Shown here: positions 6,093 to 8,267 of the stretch, one piece after another
Position numbering within the stretch: the first letter of the stretch is position 1
How the letters are laid out: each line of letters begins with the position of its first letter
Source: Myxococcales bacterium
GTDB lineage: Bacteria; Myxococcota; Bradymonadia; UBA7976; UBA1532
Assembly: GCA_020430675.1 (NCBI GenBank)
Contig: JAGQJJ010000137.1
Span: forward strand, 1 to 8,267
DNA: 8,267 nucleotides
Direction: 5' to 3'
Notes under the pieces: generated by a model
Seen by the model: the letters and a program-made list of their open reading frames with translations, nothing else
The model's database searches: none
What the model was told of the DNA's origin: nothing
Position numbers and translations under genes: made by a program

Positions 6093-7144
6093 TGGGAACG
6101 CCGGCCTATGCCATGGCGCCGCCGCCGTACTTCGGCGGCAAGTCCCAGGTGCTGCGCTGGGTGTTCAACGCGGTCGCCGCCGGGCTTCCGCGGTCGGCGT
6201 GGCAGGGCGCGACCTTCGTCGATGCCTTCCACGGCGGCGGCTCGGTGGCATTGGCGGCGAAGCGGCATGGCTTCCGGGTGCTGGCCAACGACCTCGCCGA
6301 GCGGTCGGTGCTGGTCGGCGAGGCCCTGCTGGTCAACGACCGCGTCGTGCTCACCGCTGCCGACGAGCAAAGGCTGCACGCGCCGCACCCGAACGCTGAG
6401 CCCTATATCGCCGAGCGCTTCGTGCCCGACTTCTTCCTCGAAGGCCACGCTCGCTGGCTCGACAACGCCTTCGCGCATGCTGAGAGCACCGCCGACCCAG
6501 CGAAGCGCCAACTCATCCGGCTGGTGCTGATGCATGCCATCCTACGCATCCGGCCGTTCGCCGACTTCGCCCGCACCGAGGTGACTCAACGCTTCGCTGA
6601 GGGCGACTACGATGCCATCCGCTCGCTCTCGATCGGGGGCATCAAGCGGCTGATCAACCTCACCCCGTCGCGGCTCATCGATGGGCTGTGCGCCCGCGTC
6701 AACGCCGGGGTCTTCAGCAACGGGCGCGCCGGGCATGCCATCCAGCGGAGCGATGCGTTGGACTTCGTCGGCGCGGTCGAGGGCGAAGTGCTCTACCTCG
6801 ATCCGCCCTATCTTGGCTCGAATGCCTACGAAGCCGTCTACCGCACGCTCGACCAGATCCTGGAGCACCGCGAGCAGCCGCGCGAGCGCAGCGCGTTCAA
6901 CCAGGCCGGCGCGATCGAGCTGCTCGATGCCTTGCTGGCCCGCGCGGCGCACTTCCCGGTGTGGGTGCTGAGCTTCGGCGGTGGCAAGGTGACCCACGAG
7001 CAATGCCTCGCGCTGGTGCAGCGCCATCGGCCGGCGCGGCTGATGCCCATCGCCATCCGCTACGTCTACGGTACCGCGAGTCATGGGGACTCAGGCCGGC
7101 GCAGCGAGATCCTGATCGTCGCCCGCCGTGAGGGCTGGTCATGA
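6092..7144 (+). CDS. D12-class DNA N6-adenine methyltransferase, first of a tandem pair
   Basis: This 350-residue enzyme would transfer methyl from S-adenosylmethionine to adenine N6 at a specific DNA site (Dam/M.EcoRV class). It shows YFGGKSQ (13-19, motif X), VDAFHGGGS (43-51, SAM-binding motif I), LANDLAERS (64-72), and YLDPPY (235-240, catalytic DPPY motif IV). Residues about 95-220 are the likely target-recognition part. The ATG at 6092 overlaps the previous stop (TGATG), with GAGGG 9 nt upstream. A longer upstream frame exists but is a shadow of the BRO-N gene. No restriction endonuclease is seen beside it, so an orphan methylase protecting phage DNA or marking regulation is likely. The recognition sequence cannot be read from the protein. 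Confidence 0.92.
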   Translation: MGTPAYAMAPPPYFGGKSQVLRWVFNAVAAGLPRSAWQGATFVDAFHGGGSVALAAKRHGFRVLANDLAERSVLVGEALLVNDRVVLTAADEQRLHAPHPNAEPYIAERFVPDFFLEGHARWLDNAFAHAESTADPAKRQLIRLVLMHAILRIRPFADFARTEVTQRFAEGDYDAIRSLSIGGIKRLINLTPSRLIDGLCARVNAGVFSNGRAGHAIQRSDALDFVGAVEGEVLYLDPPYLGSNAYEAVYRTLDQILEHREQPRERSAFNQAGAIELLDALLARAAHFPVWVLSFGGGKVTHEQCLALVQRHRPARLMPIAIRYVYGTASHGDSGRRSEILIVARREGWS

Positions 7145-8163
7145 CGCTGCGCATCTTCGACGCCCTGCCGCCCTACTTCGGCGGCAAGCGCCGGCTCGTC
7201 GGGGCCATCTTCCGGCACATCCCCCCGCCGAGCGAAGCGCCGGTGTTCGCCGATGCCTTCCTCGGCGGTGGCTCGGTCGCGCTCTACGCCAAGGCCCGCG
7301 GCTACGCGGTGCGTTGCAACGACCTCGCCGAGCGCAGCGTGCTCGTCGGTCGGGCGTTGATCGCCAACGATCGTGTCACCCTGACCGCCGAGGACGTGCT
7401 GCGCCTCTTCGCGCCTGCGCACGATGCTGGCCGGCTCGCCCGCGACCGCCTGGCGCCCGGCGTCATCACCGCGCGGCACGCCGAGTTCCTCGACGTCGCC
7501 ATGGCACACGCCCGACGCGTCGATGGCATCAAGGGCGACCTGCTGCGGCTGCTGCTCGTGCAGTACCTCTACCGCCAGCGGCCGATGGGCAACTTCGGGG
7601 CGCGCTCGATCACCGAGCAGGTCGACGACGGCGATTGGGACGCGGTGAACGCCACCTTCCTGCGCGGCAACTGGCTTGACCGGGTGCATGGGCATCCGCG
7701 GGCGAACTGCGACGCCCTGCGCGACCGCATCAACCGCGGCGTCTTTGCTGGCGCCCAGCCGTGCGAGGTGCATCAGGGTGACGCCGCCGAGTTCCTGGCG
7801 CGGGTCGAGGCCGACGTCGCCTACCTCGACCCGCCCTACGCCGGCACGCTGGCCTACGAAACCGCGCTGCGCCCCGTCGATGAGCTGCTCGCTGGTCATG
7901 CCATCGAGCCCGAGCGCAGCCGTCACTCATCGCCCGACTGGCGCGATGCCTTGCTGCGGCTCTTCGACGCCGCCCGGCACATCCCTCGTTGGGTGCTCAG
8001 CTTCAACAACGCGGCCACCAGCCTCGACGAGTTGGTCGGCCTCATGCGCCGCTTCAAGCCTCGCGTCGAGGCCGAAGCCATCGCCTACGACCACTGCGCG
8101 AGCCTCGCCAACGCAACCACCCGCGAGCGCAACCGCGAGTTCCTCATCATCGGGAGTGATTGA
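7141..8163 (+). CDS. D12-class DNA N6-adenine methyltransferase, second of a tandem pair
   Basis: This 340-residue paralogue of the preceding gene has YFGGKRR (12-18), ADAFLGGGS (37-45), CNDLAERSVLVG (59-70) and YLDPPY (228-233). It shares NDLAERSVLVG exactly with its neighbour and is close through NDRV.LTA, yet the middle region (about 95-210) has little in common. The same catalytic fold therefore likely serves a different DNA target. The start overlaps the previous stop as ATGA, with GAGGG 6 nt upstream, so the two are translationally coupled. All motifs needed for activity are visible. The recognition site is unknown. Confidence 0.92.
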   Translation: MTLRIFDALPPYFGGKRRLVGAIFRHIPPPSEAPVFADAFLGGGSVALYAKARGYAVRCNDLAERSVLVGRALIANDRVTLTAEDVLRLFAPAHDAGRLARDRLAPGVITARHAEFLDVAMAHARRVDGIKGDLLRLLLVQYLYRQRPMGNFGARSITEQVDDGDWDAVNATFLRGNWLDRVHGHPRANCDALRDRINRGVFAGAQPCEVHQGDAAEFLARVEADVAYLDPPYAGTLAYETALRPVDELLAGHAIEPERSRHSSPDWRDALLRLFDAARHIPRWVLSFNNAATSLDELVGLMRRFKPRVEAEAIAYDHCASLANATTRERNREFLIIGSD

Positions 8164-8164
8164 G

Positions 8165-8267
8165 ATGCCGACCGCCAAACCCGCAGTCGACCGCCTGGAG
8201 ATCGTGCACCTGCCGGTCGACCAGCTTCGGCCGAACCCCTGGAACCCAAACCGCGTCGCCCCGGCGA
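8165..8267 (+). CDS. ParB/Srx-like N-terminal domain protein (3' end outside the window)
   Basis: Only 34 codons are visible. Residues VHLPVDQLRPNPWNPNRV carry the PNPWNPN signature of ParB N-terminal (ParB/sulfiredoxin fold) domains common in phage and mobile-element proteins. In phages such domains occur alone or fused to DNA methylase or other modules; which applies here cannot be seen. The start follows the methylase stop after one base, with GGGAG 8 nt upstream, so it belongs to the same operon. A role in partitioning or DNA modification is inference. Confidence 0.7.
   Translation, partial: MPTAKPAVDRLEIVHLPVDQLRPNPWNPNRVAPA

Noticed and set aside
6092..8163. Restriction-modification system
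   Set aside because: Two methylases are clear, but no endonuclease-like gene lies in the visible neighbourhood; the ParB-like gene is too incomplete to count as one.

Overview
The window is GC-rich, about 70% GC by eye, and reads as the early or replication segment of a phage or prophage interrupted at its left end by an insertion sequence. The host cannot be named from the sequence. The truncated sigma-like gene resembles proteins I associate with Planctomycetota and their phages, but that is a weak hint.

Layout: (1) Positions 1 to about 1497 are one end of an IS21-family element, read leftwards. It holds most of an IstA-type DDE transposase (5' end at 1242, 3' end outside the window) and an array of seven 23-24 bp repeats at its terminus. 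(2) The element sits against the 3' part of a sigma-70 region-4-like helix-turn-helix gene whose front half is missing. (3) From 1760 to the right edge runs a tightly packed rightward operon: a phage replication initiator with a winged-helix N-terminus, a DnaC-type helicase loader, a DnaB-type helicase, a Mor-like HTH regulator, a BRO-N antirepressor-like protein, two tandem related D12-class DNA adenine methylases, and the start of a ParB-like protein. Most junctions are ATGA or TGATG overlaps or 1-nt gaps. The one real gap (4817-4914) precedes the Mor-like gene and holds a hairpin and a very strong Shine-Dalgarno.

The most notable feature is a candidate replication origin inside the initiator gene (2065-2200). 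Four direct iterons of 16 bp at 18-19 bp pitch and a fifth in inverted orientation are followed at once by a 40-bp AT-rich tract. The array lies between the coding regions for the N-terminal DNA-binding domain and the C-terminal domain, the same architecture as phage lambda ori inside gene O. The next two genes encode loader and helicase, so initiator, origin, loader and helicase form one compact theta-type replication module. The downstream regulator, antirepressor and methylase genes look like the early-region accessory load of a temperate or mobile phage element.
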